Below are positions 56,189 to 63,847 of a DNA stretch of 64,000 nt, in pieces (position 1 is the first letter of the stretch; each line of letters begins with the position of its first letter). Source of the stretch: Paenibacillus vini (GTDB lineage: Bacteria; Bacillota; Bacilli; Paenibacillales; Paenibacillaceae); NCBI RefSeq assembly GCF_018403325.1, contig NZ_BOSL01000015.1, positions 1 to 64,000 on the forward strand, written 5' to 3'. Below the pieces are notes generated by a model, which saw nothing but the letters and a program-made list of their open reading frames with translations, was not told the origin of the DNA and searched no databases. Position numbers and translations under genes: made by a program.

Positions 56189-57613
56189 CTATTTGGTTAA
56201 TTCCATTCCTTTGCCGTCCTGTACCAGCACAACTTTGCCTTCGGAAATCAACGCGATGGCCCCAGTTTTGGAAACCGTTAATTCGGTGACATCTTTATCC
56301 GTACTGTACAGTTCGGTTTTAGCGCCCGATGAAGCCACTTCATATACCTTACTGCCGTTGTCCGACGCTGCCAGCACGAATAGTTTGCCTCCCGACACCA
56401 CAGCCGAGACGACATCCAAATCAGCCGCCAAATCCGTTACGTTATTTCCGTCCGCAGAAACGACCTTCAGCACGCTGTTCTGAATCACGCCATCCGGATC
56501 GGCGCTTACGTAAATGGCTCTGCCGTCCGCCAGCAGGGAAAGGTACAGCTTATTGTAACTATCCTTGGTCAACTGACGAGGCTTGGAATCTTTGGTGGCA
56601 AGGTCCAGCGAGAACACTTGAGTACCGGCGTTGGAATAGTCGATTTTAAGCGACTCCTCCGTGCCTTCTTTATCCGTTTCAGCTTTTCCCGTCACTTGTA
56701 CGAAATAGATCACTTTTTTTCCATCTTCACTAACCTGTACGCCGGATTTGTTCTCCACTTTATCCGCCAGCACCTCGGTCACTTTGCCTGTATCCACGCT
56801 TATGTATGCAATCTTCTCCTGTTTGTCCCCTTGGATAAAATAAATGCTCTTCCCGTCCTTGGACCAGAACAGGTCCGTCTTCACCGAAGTATCTTTACCG
56901 AGCTGCTTCACCAGCCCGCTAACCGTATTCAGCAAATAAAGTCCGCCGCTCTCACTCGTAAAGGCAGCCTGGGATCCATCCGGGGATACTACCGCTCCGA
57001 CCGCATTTTCATTTGAAGAAAAGACTTCATATCGGCCACCCGAATCCAGCTTGATCAATTGCGGCACTTCTCCATCCTCTTTCGCGGCAATCACGTTCCC
57101 TGCGGCATCAAAAAACGGCAGATCAAATTGTCCGGACAAGCGGCCTACACTAAGAAGTCCCTTTGAAGGCAGCAGTTCTCCGCCCAACGCTTCAACTACA
57201 GACGACAGTTCGACGTAAACCGTTCCGCCAATTTGTTGCGGGGCCGTTCCGAATTGCCCGGTTTCTCCGTTTACACTGTAATCCTTGGAGCCGATTTTAA
57301 GGCTTAATTCGTACTGTTGGGATGCATCCTTGATAACCAAACTGCCTCCGCTAAGCTTGATATCGGCGCCCAAAGCGTTTGCCAGATCCCGTAGCGAGTA
57401 AAGCGTTGTTTTCCCGGATGTCACTGCTTTAACGGAGACTTGAGTACCATCGACGGTAAGTTTAACGGTTACCGTTTTGCTTTGGGCAACTGTTGCTTTG
57501 GTCCCCGCATTCCCGGCTTTTGTACTGACGGCGGCTCCCGCGGTACCGACTGCCGTGGCTGAGGCCAATAGAGCCATTGTTAGAACCATACCGAGCATTT
57601 TACTGTTTTTCAT
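56189..57613 (-). CDS. Secreted stalk-domain / beta-propeller-like protein upstream of pstS
   Basis: The 474-aa protein has a signal peptide (MLGMVLTMALLASATAVGTAGA). Next comes a copper amine oxidase N-terminal-like (stalk) region (about 40-160; VTVKLTVDGTQVSVKAV, LYSLRDLANALGADIKLSGG, GGTVYVELSSVVEALGG). The rest (about 175-470) has repeated beta-propeller-like blades (AVVSPDGSQAAFTSESGGLYLLN, FWSKDGKSIYFIQGDKQ; key parts). No catalytic site is apparent. ATG 57611-57613 is chosen because AAGGGTG lies six bases upstream. It probably shares the pst transcript. Function is unknown. Confidence 0.75.
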   Translation of the reverse strand: MKNSKMLGMVLTMALLASATAVGTAGAAVSTKAGNAGTKATVAQSKTVTVKLTVDGTQVSVKAVTSGKTTLYSLRDLANALGADIKLSGGSLVIKDASQQYELSLKIGSKDYSVNGETGQFGTAPQQIGGTVYVELSSVVEALGGELLPSKGLLSVGRLSGQFDLPFFDAAGNVIAAKEDGEVPQLIKLDSGGRYEVFSSNENAVGAVVSPDGSQAAFTSESGGLYLLNTVSGLVKQLGKDTSVKTDLFWSKDGKSIYFIQGDKQEKIAYISVDTGKVTEVLADKVENKSGVQVSEDGKKVIYFVQVTGKAETDKEGTEESLKIDYSNAGTQVFSLDLATKDSKPRQLTKDSYNKLYLSLLADGRAIYVSADPDGVIQNSVLKVVSADGNNVTDLAADLDVVSAVVSGGKLFVLAASDNGSKVYEVASSGAKTELYSTDKDVTELTVSKTGAIALISEGKVVLVQDGKGMELTK

Positions 57614-57743
57614 TCGGTTCACCCTTTTTTTATGATTTTGTGTCCGGGTCCCGCAAAGTACGAGATCTGCAGTCGAGAATTTATGTTACTTTGTGGGGTG
57701 ATGAATAGGTATATTGTGCTATGCCTTGATTGTCGTACAGAAT

Positions 57744-57781
57744 TGTTAATTCAATTCTCCGGGATTGTAATACTTTGTAAA
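57744..57781 (-). promoter_or_regulatory. Possible Pho box before the pst operon
   Basis: On the minus strand three TT(A/T)ACA-type hexamers, TTTACA (57776-57781), ATTACA (57766-57771) and TTAACA (57744-57749), are spaced about 10 and 22 bp, i.e. near multiples of 11 as in PhoP boxes. One expected repeat is missing. A -10 is not clear. Confidence 0.35.
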
Positions 57782-57806
57782 ATATTTAAAAAAATCATCT
57801 CTTTCA

Positions 57807-57835
57807 TTTACATTTAGCGTGCTTAAGCATATATT
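57807..57835 (+). promoter_or_regulatory. Promoter of the ABC exporter operon
   Basis: TTTACA (57807-57812) and TATATT (57830-57835) are spaced exactly 17 bp on the plus strand, 50 bp before the ATPase start. Both hexamers match five of six consensus bases. Confidence 0.75.
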
Positions 57836-57838
57836 AAC

Positions 57839-57852
57839 AGTGAGTACTCACT
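57839..57852. promoter_or_regulatory. 14-bp perfect palindrome, likely TetR-family operator
   Basis: AGTGAGTACTCACT is its own reverse complement and lies 3 bp after the -10, over the transcription start. The TGAGT-type half sites are common for TetR-family regulators. The TetR gene at 59712 in the same operon is the natural binder. Confidence 0.7.
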
Positions 57853-57885
57853 CATTTTTATGAACACAACTTAGGAGGCTGCTAA

Positions 57886-58617
57886 ATGTCTCATAATGAA
57901 TCAGTTATTCAAGCGACCCATGTCGGTAAACGTTTCGGAAAGAAAATGGTTTTGAACGATATTTCGCTCGAAGTCCGGCCGGCAGAGACGTTCGGTTTGC
58001 TTGGCCCTTCGGGGTCCGGTAAAACCACGCTAGTCAAGCTGCTGACAGGGATTGATACCGTCAGTTCAGGCGAGGTCCGCATATTCGGGACGGTCATGCC
58101 CAAGCTGAGCATGCTTCGTCAAATCGGATATATGGCGCAATCCGATGCGCTTTACACCGAGCTAAGCGCTCTCGAGAATCTCGAGTTTTTTGCGGCTCTT
58201 TACGGAATGAAAGGTCCTCGGCGCAAAATCAGGATCAGAGAAGTCATGGAGATCGTCGCCCTTGGCGATGATTTGCACAAAAGAGTGGATCAATATTCAG
58301 GAGGTATGAAACGAAGATTGTCGCTGGCGATCGCTTTGCTGCATGAGCCTCCGCTGCTCGTCCTCGACGAGCCGACCGTCGGCATCGATCCTCTGCTGCG
58401 GCAGTCGATCTGGAGCGAGTTAAAGGCCTTGAATGCCAAAGGCACCACGATTCTCATGACTACGCATGTAATGGACGAAGCGGAGAAATGCGACCGCCTC
58501 GGCATGATCCGAAACGGCGCTCTTCTCGCTGCCGATACACCGTCCGCCCTCATCTCGCAGGCCGGCAAACAAACAATCGAAGAAGCATTTATTTACTACG
58601 GAGGTGGAGAGTCATGA
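57886..58617 (+). CDS. ABC-2 exporter ATP-binding subunit
   Basis: The 243-aa ATPase has Walker A GPSGSGKTTLVKLL, signature YSGGMKRRLSLAIALLHEP, Walker B LLVLDEPTVGID and the H-loop TTHVMDEAEKC. It belongs to the drug/antibiotic-type exporters (DRR/NatA-like). TTAGGAGG lies seven bases before the ATG. The permease start overlaps its stop. Confidence 0.95.
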   Translation: MSHNESVIQATHVGKRFGKKMVLNDISLEVRPAETFGLLGPSGSGKTTLVKLLTGIDTVSSGEVRIFGTVMPKLSMLRQIGYMAQSDALYTELSALENLEFFAALYGMKGPRRKIRIREVMEIVALGDDLHKRVDQYSGGMKRRLSLAIALLHEPPLLVLDEPTVGIDPLLRQSIWSELKALNAKGTTILMTTHVMDEAEKCDRLGMIRNGALLAADTPSALISQAGKQTIEEAFIYYGGGES

Positions 58618-59648
58618 AAATTTGGGCAATCATGTTACGCATTCTTCGTCAATTTCGCCGTGATAAACGGACGCTGGCCCTCATTTTCATTGCTCCACTC
58701 GTAGTATTAACCTTAATGCACCTGGTATTTAACGGGAAAGATTATGAACCGAACCTGGGTATCGTCCAGATCCCCGCCCCTTTAGTCACAAGCCTGGAAA
58801 AACAGGGAGCCACGATTTTTACTTATGAGGACAAGGAGAGAGCAGATCAGGCACTCGACGAACGAAAGATAGATGCGATAATCACCCAGTCAGGAAACGG
58901 GCTGGACGTTAAGCTGGAAGGAAGCGAACCGACTGTAAACAAATCCGTACTAATGCTTTTGCAAAAGGTGTCAAGAGAGCTTCAGCCGGATGTGAACGGA
59001 GCCGCAGATAAGATGAATGTTTCCTATCTTCATGGATCGGAAGATATGACGAGCATCGACCAGTTCGGACCGATCTTGATCGGATTTTTCGTATTCTTCT
59101 TCGTCTTTCTTATCGCCGGGGTGTCCTTCCTGCGCGAACGTACAACCGGAACACTAGAGAGACTTCTCTCCACCCCGATCAAACGCTGGGAGCTGGTGGT
59201 CGGATATGTCGGCGGTTTCGGCATCTTCACGGTATTTCAGGCACTCCTGATCTCATGGTTCTGTATCCAAGTGCTCGGGATCCTCATGGCCGGTTCCTTT
59301 GCCTTCGTCTTGCTGCTGACACTGCTTTTGTCGATGACCGCTTTAACCCTCGGGACATTGCTGTCTGCGTTTGCCAACAACGAGCTTCAGATGATTCAGT
59401 TTATTCCGCTCATTATTGTTCCTCAGCTCTTCTTATCGGGTCTTTTTCCGTTGGAAACTCTTCCGGAATGGCTGCAGCAGCTAAAAATTGTTATGCCACT
59501 AACCTACGGGACCGAGGCGCTCAGTGAGGTAATGATTCGGGGCAAGGGATGGGATACGATTGCAGGGAACATATTCGTTCTGATCGGTTTCTCGCTTGTG
59601 TTCATGCTGCTGAATGTGCTCGCCTTGCGCAAACACCGCAAGATTTGA
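58614..59648 (+). CDS. ABC-2 type exporter permease
   Basis: The 344-aa protein has an N-terminal membrane segment (about 22-38), a large external loop (about 40-155) and five C-terminal segments with SFLRERTTGTLERLLSTPIKRWELVVGY, typical of ABC-2 permeases (YhgE/DrrB class). The ATG at 58614 overlaps the ATPase TGA by four bases and follows GGAGG. The substrate is unknown; TetR control suggests a toxic compound. Confidence 0.93.
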   Translation: MKIWAIMLRILRQFRRDKRTLALIFIAPLVVLTLMHLVFNGKDYEPNLGIVQIPAPLVTSLEKQGATIFTYEDKERADQALDERKIDAIITQSGNGLDVKLEGSEPTVNKSVLMLLQKVSRELQPDVNGAADKMNVSYLHGSEDMTSIDQFGPILIGFFVFFFVFLIAGVSFLRERTTGTLERLLSTPIKRWELVVGYVGGFGIFTVFQALLISWFCIQVLGILMAGSFAFVLLLTLLLSMTALTLGTLLSAFANNELQMIQFIPLIIVPQLFLSGLFPLETLPEWLQQLKIVMPLTYGTEALSEVMIRGKGWDTIAGNIFVLIGFSLVFMLLNVLALRKHRKI

Positions 59649-59711
59649 ATAGATCCCTCCCCCTTATGTTAATATGAGGTAACAATAGTCATTTGCAGGA
59701 GGAATCAAGTT

Positions 59712-60380
59712 ATGCCGCAGCAGGAACCCGTGGAGCCCGTCGATCAGTGGATTCAGGAAATCGTTAAAATGAGCGACGAAAAAATGACCGAAAAGCAGCT
59801 CAGAATCGTGCAAGCCGCCGTGGAGGTATTTGCCGAGAAGGGATACGCCTCTTCCTCCACCAGTGAAATCGCCCAGAAAGCGGGAGTGGCTGAGGGAACG
59901 ATTTTCCGGCATTACAAGACGAAAAAGGAGCTTCTGATCTCCATCGTTTCCCCCATGATGAGCAAGCTGCTTGCCCCCTTTGTCTTGAACGAATTTAAAG
60001 AGGTGCTGGAGACCGACTACCCTACGCTGGAGGACTTCCTGTACGCTGTTGCTGTCAATCGCATGAATTTTGCCCGTAAGCACCTCAAAATCATCAAAAT
60101 TATGCTGCAGGAAATTCCGTTCCAGCCCATGCTCCAGAAAGAATTCAAGCAGCATATCGGAACCAGGGTATTCAAGCGCTTCACGGAAATTATTGAACAT
60201 TTCAAAGCTAAGGGAGAGGTCGTCGACCTGCCTACCCCTGCCTTGCTTCGTTTTGCCTCGACGGCCATGATCGGTTTGTTTATTACCCATTTCCTGGTGA
60301 TGCCGGGAGCTCCTTGGGATGAGGAACAGGAAATCCGTCATACGATCACTCTGATCATGAACGGCATGGCCGCGAAATAA
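59712..60380 (+). CDS. TetR/AcrR family regulator
   Basis: The 222-aa regulator has a helix-turn-helix at about 37-66 (IVQAAVEVFAEKGYASSSTSEIAQKAGVAEGTIFRHYKTK, key parts), the TetR signature, preceded by a 25-residue charged leader. The rest is a helical ligand-binding domain. It follows the permease by 63 bp with AGGAGGA before the ATG, so it probably represses its own operon through the palindrome at 57839-57852. Confidence 0.95.
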   Translation: MPQQEPVEPVDQWIQEIVKMSDEKMTEKQLRIVQAAVEVFAEKGYASSSTSEIAQKAGVAEGTIFRHYKTKKELLISIVSPMMSKLLAPFVLNEFKEVLETDYPTLEDFLYAVAVNRMNFARKHLKIIKIMLQEIPFQPMLQKEFKQHIGTRVFKRFTEIIEHFKAKGEVVDLPTPALLRFASTAMIGLFITHFLVMPGAPWDEEQEIRHTITLIMNGMAAK

Positions 60381-60385
60381 TATAT

Positions 60386-60430
60386 AAAGGCGTGACCTGA
60401 GAAGAAATTATCCTTCAGTCACGCCTTTTG
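60386..60430 (+). terminator. Terminator after the TetR gene
   Basis: AAAGGCGTGAC-TGA pairs with TCA-GTCACGCCTTT around a loop of about 13 bases, followed by TTTTGACTTTTTG. It ends the exporter operon. Confidence 0.85.
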
Positions 60431-60529
60431 ACTTTTTGTTCATTAAATGGGGCGATAGATTCATGTCCAAATCCCCTCTTTTCGCGTATAATCGGAATAT
60501 CTTGCCTTTTGGAGGTTCAATAACCAGTC

Positions 60530-60907
60530 ATGAATTCCCGCAGAAACGAACCGTTTCGTTATACGATCAACCCGCCTATGACTTGTTGGATCGAGATTAA
60601 ATCCATCGATCTCAAACCGGTCAACAGCAAACTGGCTGAGGCTGAACTGATTGATATCAGCAAGTCCGGCTGCCGGATACAGACCGGCCTTAATCTTCAT
60701 GCCGCCGAGCATTCGATCGGTGCCGCGGTCCATTTTCAACTGAGTGAAGAGAGCTACACTTTTCCCGGAGAAATTCGCTGGCAGAACCCTCATGGGCCCG
60801 AGTCGTTTCACTATGGCTTATCCTTGCAGCTGACGGTAGAGGAGAAGGAAAAAATTAATGTCGAATTGCGGGCATTAGCTGCCGCAAGGCGAATCGTAGT
60901 CATGTAG
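60530..60907 (+). CDS. PilZ domain protein
   Basis: The 125-aa protein begins SRRNEPFRY, giving the RxxxR arm, and has ELIDISKSGCRI, the D/NxSxxG motif that binds cyclic di-GMP. The C-terminal region (FPGEIRWQNP...FHYGLSLQLT) completes the PilZ barrel. It has no other domain, so it may act as a c-di-GMP adaptor. GGAGG lies 13 bases before the ATG, somewhat far. Confidence 0.85.
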   Translation: MNSRRNEPFRYTINPPMTCWIEIKSIDLKPVNSKLAEAELIDISKSGCRIQTGLNLHAAEHSIGAAVHFQLSEESYTFPGEIRWQNPHGPESFHYGLSLQLTVEEKEKINVELRALAAARRIVVM

Positions 60908-60943
60908 TGGGCGATTGACGAATTCGGACGGAGAACGGAATAC

Positions 60944-60971
60944 TTGATCTTTTTACTCCGTATGATATAAT
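60944..60971 (+). promoter_or_regulatory. Promoter of tRNA-Gly
   Basis: TTGATC (60944-60949) and a perfect TATAAT (60966-60971) are spaced 16 bp, about 15 bp before the tRNA. Confidence 0.75.
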
Positions 60972-60986
60972 ATTTAAGTCGCTTAT

Positions 60987-61060
60987 GCGGGTGTAGTTCA
61001 ATGGTAGAACGCCAGCTTCCCAAGCTTGAGGCGAGGGTTCGATTCCCTTCACCCGCTCCA
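60987..61060 (+). tRNA. tRNA-Gly (anticodon CCC), CCA encoded
   Basis: The acceptor GCGGGTG/CACCCGC, D-arm AGTTCAATGGTAGAAC, anticodon loop TTCCCAA and T-arm GAGGGTTCGATTCCCTT are present and CCA is encoded. The anticodon stem has one C/T mismatch (second pair). It reads GGG codons. Confidence 0.92.
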
Positions 61061-61074
61061 TATTACATAACATC

Positions 61075-61101
61075 AACCCTTTGGATTCCAAAGGGTTTTT
61101 C
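61075..61101 (+). terminator. Terminator after tRNA-Gly
   Basis: AACCCTTTGGA pairs with CCAAAGGGTT almost without a loop, followed by TTTTTC. Confidence 0.85.
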
Positions 61102-61135
61102 TATATTTATATCTCGAAAGGAGTTGTTTAACCAA

Positions 61136-61564
61136 ATGCCGCTTTGGCTAATTTATGCGTTATTATCCGCCGTGTCCGCCGCACTGGTAGCGATTTTCGG
61201 TAAAATCGGATTGCAGCACATCGATGCCAACGCCGCCACGGCCATCCGGGCCGTCATCATGGCGCTATTCCTGCTTGGCGTAGTTGCCGTGCAGGGCAAG
61301 TTTACGCAGCTGGCGGACATCATGGCGCAGAAAAAGGCGCTCTCGTTTATCTTCTTGAGCGGTATTGCCGGCGCATTATCCTGGTTGTTTTATTTTCTCG
61401 CGCTGAAGTACGGAAAAGTATCCCAGGTCGGCCCGATCGACAAACTGAGCGTAGTCATCGCCGTGATCCTGGCCTTCGTGTTCCTCGGCGAGAAGATTTC
61501 CTGGACCGCCGCAGCCGGCGTCGTCCTGATCGCGGCCGGAGCGCTGCTCGTCGCGATTAAATAG
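61136..61564 (+). CDS. Half-size EamA (DMT) family transporter
   Basis: The 142-aa membrane protein has five hydrophobic segments and one EamA unit (AALVAIFGKIGLQHIDANAATAIRA, LSWLFYFLALKYGKVSQVGPIDKLSVV in part, FLGEKISW). Most DMT transporters have two such units; single-unit members exist and probably dimerise. AAAGGAG lies about 12 bases before ATG 61136. The substrate is unknown. It follows tRNA-Gly after a terminator and is convergent with tRNA-Arg copy 2. Confidence 0.88.
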   Translation: MPLWLIYALLSAVSAALVAIFGKIGLQHIDANAATAIRAVIMALFLLGVVAVQGKFTQLADIMAQKKALSFIFLSGIAGALSWLFYFLALKYGKVSQVGPIDKLSVVIAVILAFVFLGEKISWTAAAGVVLIAAGALLVAIK

Positions 61565-61590
61565 CGGGTACGGCGGAGGCCTTGCCTGGG

Positions 61591-61961
61591 CGAACCCCTT
61601 GTAGGGGTTCTCACCCCCAGGGACGAAAAAAGCCGGTTCGCAATGAACCGGCTCTTGACTACGTCCCAGGAGGTGTACTCGCGCTTCGGCGCGAGACTCC
61701 GCTCAGCCTTTTCCGTGGTGCACGGTTGGCCTTGCTACGACGAACCCCTTGGAGGGGTCCTCACCCCCAGAGACGAAAAAAGCCGGTTCGCAATGAACCG
61801 GCTCTTGACTACGTCCCAGGAGGTGTACTCGCGCTTCGGCGCGAGACTCCGCTCAGCCGTTTCCGTGGTGCACGGTTGGCCTCGCTCCGACGAACCCCTT
61901 GTAGGGGTTCTTATCCCCAGGGACGAAAAAAGCCGGTTCGCAATGAACCGGCTCTTGACTA

Positions 61962-61974
<13 letters not shown>
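61591..61974 (-). repeat. Tandem 150-bp units made of tRNA-Arg 3' end plus flank
   Basis: Units start at 61591, 61741 and 61891, exactly 150 bp apart; a decayed partial unit may reach back to about 61578. Read on the minus strand each unit holds the GCCGGTTC/GAACCGGC terminator, an AACCCCT/AGGGGTT hairpin, a CTCGCGC-CGAA-GCGCGAG hairpin and the tRNA 3' end CCTCCTGGGAC. In the outer two units only that 11-nt tRNA end remains (about 61663-61673 and 61813-61823); the third runs into the intact tRNA. Units differ by a few bases. Confidence 0.93.
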
Positions 61975-62035
<61 letters not shown>

Positions 62036-62045
62036 ATACAGTATG

Positions 62046-62083
62046 TAAAAAAAGGATGCGTTAATTATTATAACGCATCCTTT
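62046..62083. terminator. Hairpin with T-runs on both sides, upstream of tRNA-Arg copy 2
   Basis: GGATGCGTTA (62054-62063) and TAACGCATCC (62071-62080) form a perfect 10-bp stem; TTTTTTT follows on the minus strand and TTTGGTTTTTTC on the plus strand. It could stop transcripts entering from the repeat region. Confidence 0.7.
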
Positions 62084-62094
62084 GGTTTTTTCAA
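62067..62094 (-). promoter_or_regulatory. Promoter of tRNA-Arg copy 2
   Basis: TTGAAA (62089-62094) and a perfect TATAAT (62067-62072) are spaced 16 bp on the minus strand, about 30 bp before the tRNA. The -10 lies in the loop and arm of the hairpin at 62054-62080. Confidence 0.65.
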
Positions 62095-62199
62095 AGAGGA
62101 TTATTTTGACGATTTTTAACATCGTCTGGAAGAAAGCGACGAACAGGTTGGTGTTTAACACTGTGTCCTGGCATATATGGCTAAATGGCGTTTGGAATT

Positions 62200-63265
62200 C
62201 AGATGCGATCAATGGTAGGAGATTTAACGGACATGGTGGACCTTAAATCGGCTGATTTGGTCCATTTTGATTTCTAACGGACACAGGAGACGCTATTATC
62301 GGGAATTTTCCATGCCAAGTTACTTTTTAAGCCAATTAAGGCCTCTGATGTCCGTTAGATTGCAAAACCAACCTTTTTCCCGAGTTTAAGGTCTCTGGTG
62401 TCCGTTAGACATTCCCGGTCCGTTCTGTCTGCCAAGTAACTAACTTTGCTGATATGGTCATACATGCTGACCGATTACTCTTATATGCCGCACCATGCCA
62501 CAGTACTCTAAACCACGGTGTACCAACCCAGCCACGTAATAGTTTAAGTTAGTTAATGCGAGGTAACACGCAGCTAGATAGATCGGCTCTCGGATGCGAT
62601 CGTATAGTAGAAGATTTAACGGACATGGGAGACCTTAAATCGGCTGATTTGGTGCATTTGGATTTCTAACGGACACAGGAGACGCTATTACCGAGAATTC
62701 TCCATTCCAAGTTACTTTTTGAGCCAATTAAGGTCTCTGATGTCCGTTAGGTTGCTAAACTGCCCATTTTCCCGAGTTTAAGGTCTCTGGTGTCCGTTAG
62801 ACATTTCCGGCCCGTTCTGCCTGCCAAGTAACTAAGATTGCTGAAATGGTCACACATGCTGGCCGATTACTCTTACACACCCCACTATGCCACAGTACTC
62901 AAAACCACGGTGTACCAACCCAGCCCGTAATAGTTTAAGTTAGTTAATGCGAGGTAACACGCAGCTAGATAGATCGGCTCTCGGATGCGATCGTATAGTA
63001 GAAGATTTAACGGACATGGTGGACCTTAAGTCGGCTGATTTGGTCCATTTTGATTTCTAACGGACACAGGAGACGCTATTACCGAGAATTTTCCATGCCA
63101 AGTTACTTTTTGAGCCAATTAAGGTCTCTGATGTCCGTTAGATTGCAAAACCAGCCTTTTTCCCGAGTTTAAGGTCTCTGGTGTCCGTTAGACATTTCCG
63201 GCCCGTTCTGCCTGGCCAAGTAACTAAGATTTCTGATATGGTCACAGATGCTGGCCGATTACTCC
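62200..63265. repeat. Non-coding tandem array of a 391/392-bp unit (about 2.7 copies)
   Basis: The same sequence starts at 62221, 62613 and 63004 (periods 392 and 391) and fades near 63265. No credible gene is inside. Each unit holds TAACGGACA twice forward and then twice inverted, at 62225/62275/62349/62399, 62617/62667/62741/62791 and 63008/63058/63132/63182, i.e. spacings 50, 74, 50 every time. The full motif is about 22 bp (TAACGGACAyMRGAGACCTTA), and the two pairs form an imperfect inverted repeat with arms near 100 bp. The other 200 bp of the unit has no recognised signal. The 62095-62199 stretch is unique and shows nothing. Confidence 0.95.
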
Positions 63266-63361
63266 TCCATGCGACGCACGCCACGCACGCCATGTAATAC
63301 CACACCGTACCATGCTTTCCGAGCCACCCAAGCCACTCCACTCCACGTATTGGTTAGGTTA

Positions 63362-63748
63362 TTACGCCTTGCGATCCAGCTCCTCTTGCAAACGGGAGGC
63401 GATGCCGTCGTGCGCAAGGAGTCGCTTCAGGAATTGCTCCCGCTGGATCTCGGGAGAGGGCCAGCCGGATTCGCAGAAATCCTCTTCGGCAACCACAGCG
63501 GTGGCTTGATGCATGCTGTTGTCAAACCAGTCGGTTTCGAGATCGGCATCGCTCCGGATCATGCGAATGATCTCGTATTCGTTTTTTCCGCCACCGCTCC
63601 GGTCCTCGCCCCCTCCCCCGGAAGACCGCGCGATGTACACAAACAAATCGGGATCTCCGACGGCCCCCGCCCTCACCTGGATTTCCGCGCAGGAGACCCC
63701 GTCATACTCCGTAGTTCTTCTGAATGTAGCATCTTTAATGTAATACAT
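63362..63748 (-). CDS. Small protein of unknown function
   Basis: I do not recognise this 128-aa protein. It starts MYYIKDATFRRTTEYDG, has a Gly/Ser-rich loop (SSGGGGEDRSGGGKNEY, about 43-59) and a charged helical C-terminus (EIQREQFLKRLLAHDG). It is soluble and acidic. GGGAG lies 13 bases before the ATG, a weak placement. The likely gene at 63848 is in the same direction, so they may be an operon. A longer opposite-strand frame (63248-63871) has poor composition and is rejected. Confidence is moderate. Confidence 0.55.
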   Translation of the reverse strand: MYYIKDATFRRTTEYDGVSCAEIQVRAGAVGDPDLFVYIARSSGGGGEDRSGGGKNEYEIIRMIRSDADLETDWFDNSMHQATAVVAEEDFCESGWPSPEIQREQFLKRLLAHDGIASRLQEELDRKA

Positions 63749-63847
63749 TTGCAGTGGCGGCTCCCTTCTCCTATTCCTTTTCGTGCTCGTGCTCCTACCC
63801 TACTCCTGCTCCTACTCCTTTTCCGGAACCATCATTATCTGTATGTG
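63749..63847 (-). other. Purine-rich gap with degenerate GGAGTA-like repeats
   Basis: Read on the minus strand, about 60 bp are almost all purines with imperfect repeats of GGAGTAGGAGCAG type. No hairpin or gene is seen; it provides several RBS-like sites before the 63748 start. Confidence 0.6.

Noticed and set aside
62200-63265. CRISPR array
   Set aside because: The motif spacing looks CRISPR-like, but the motifs alternate in orientation, the same spacers recur in each 391-bp unit, and no cas genes are present.
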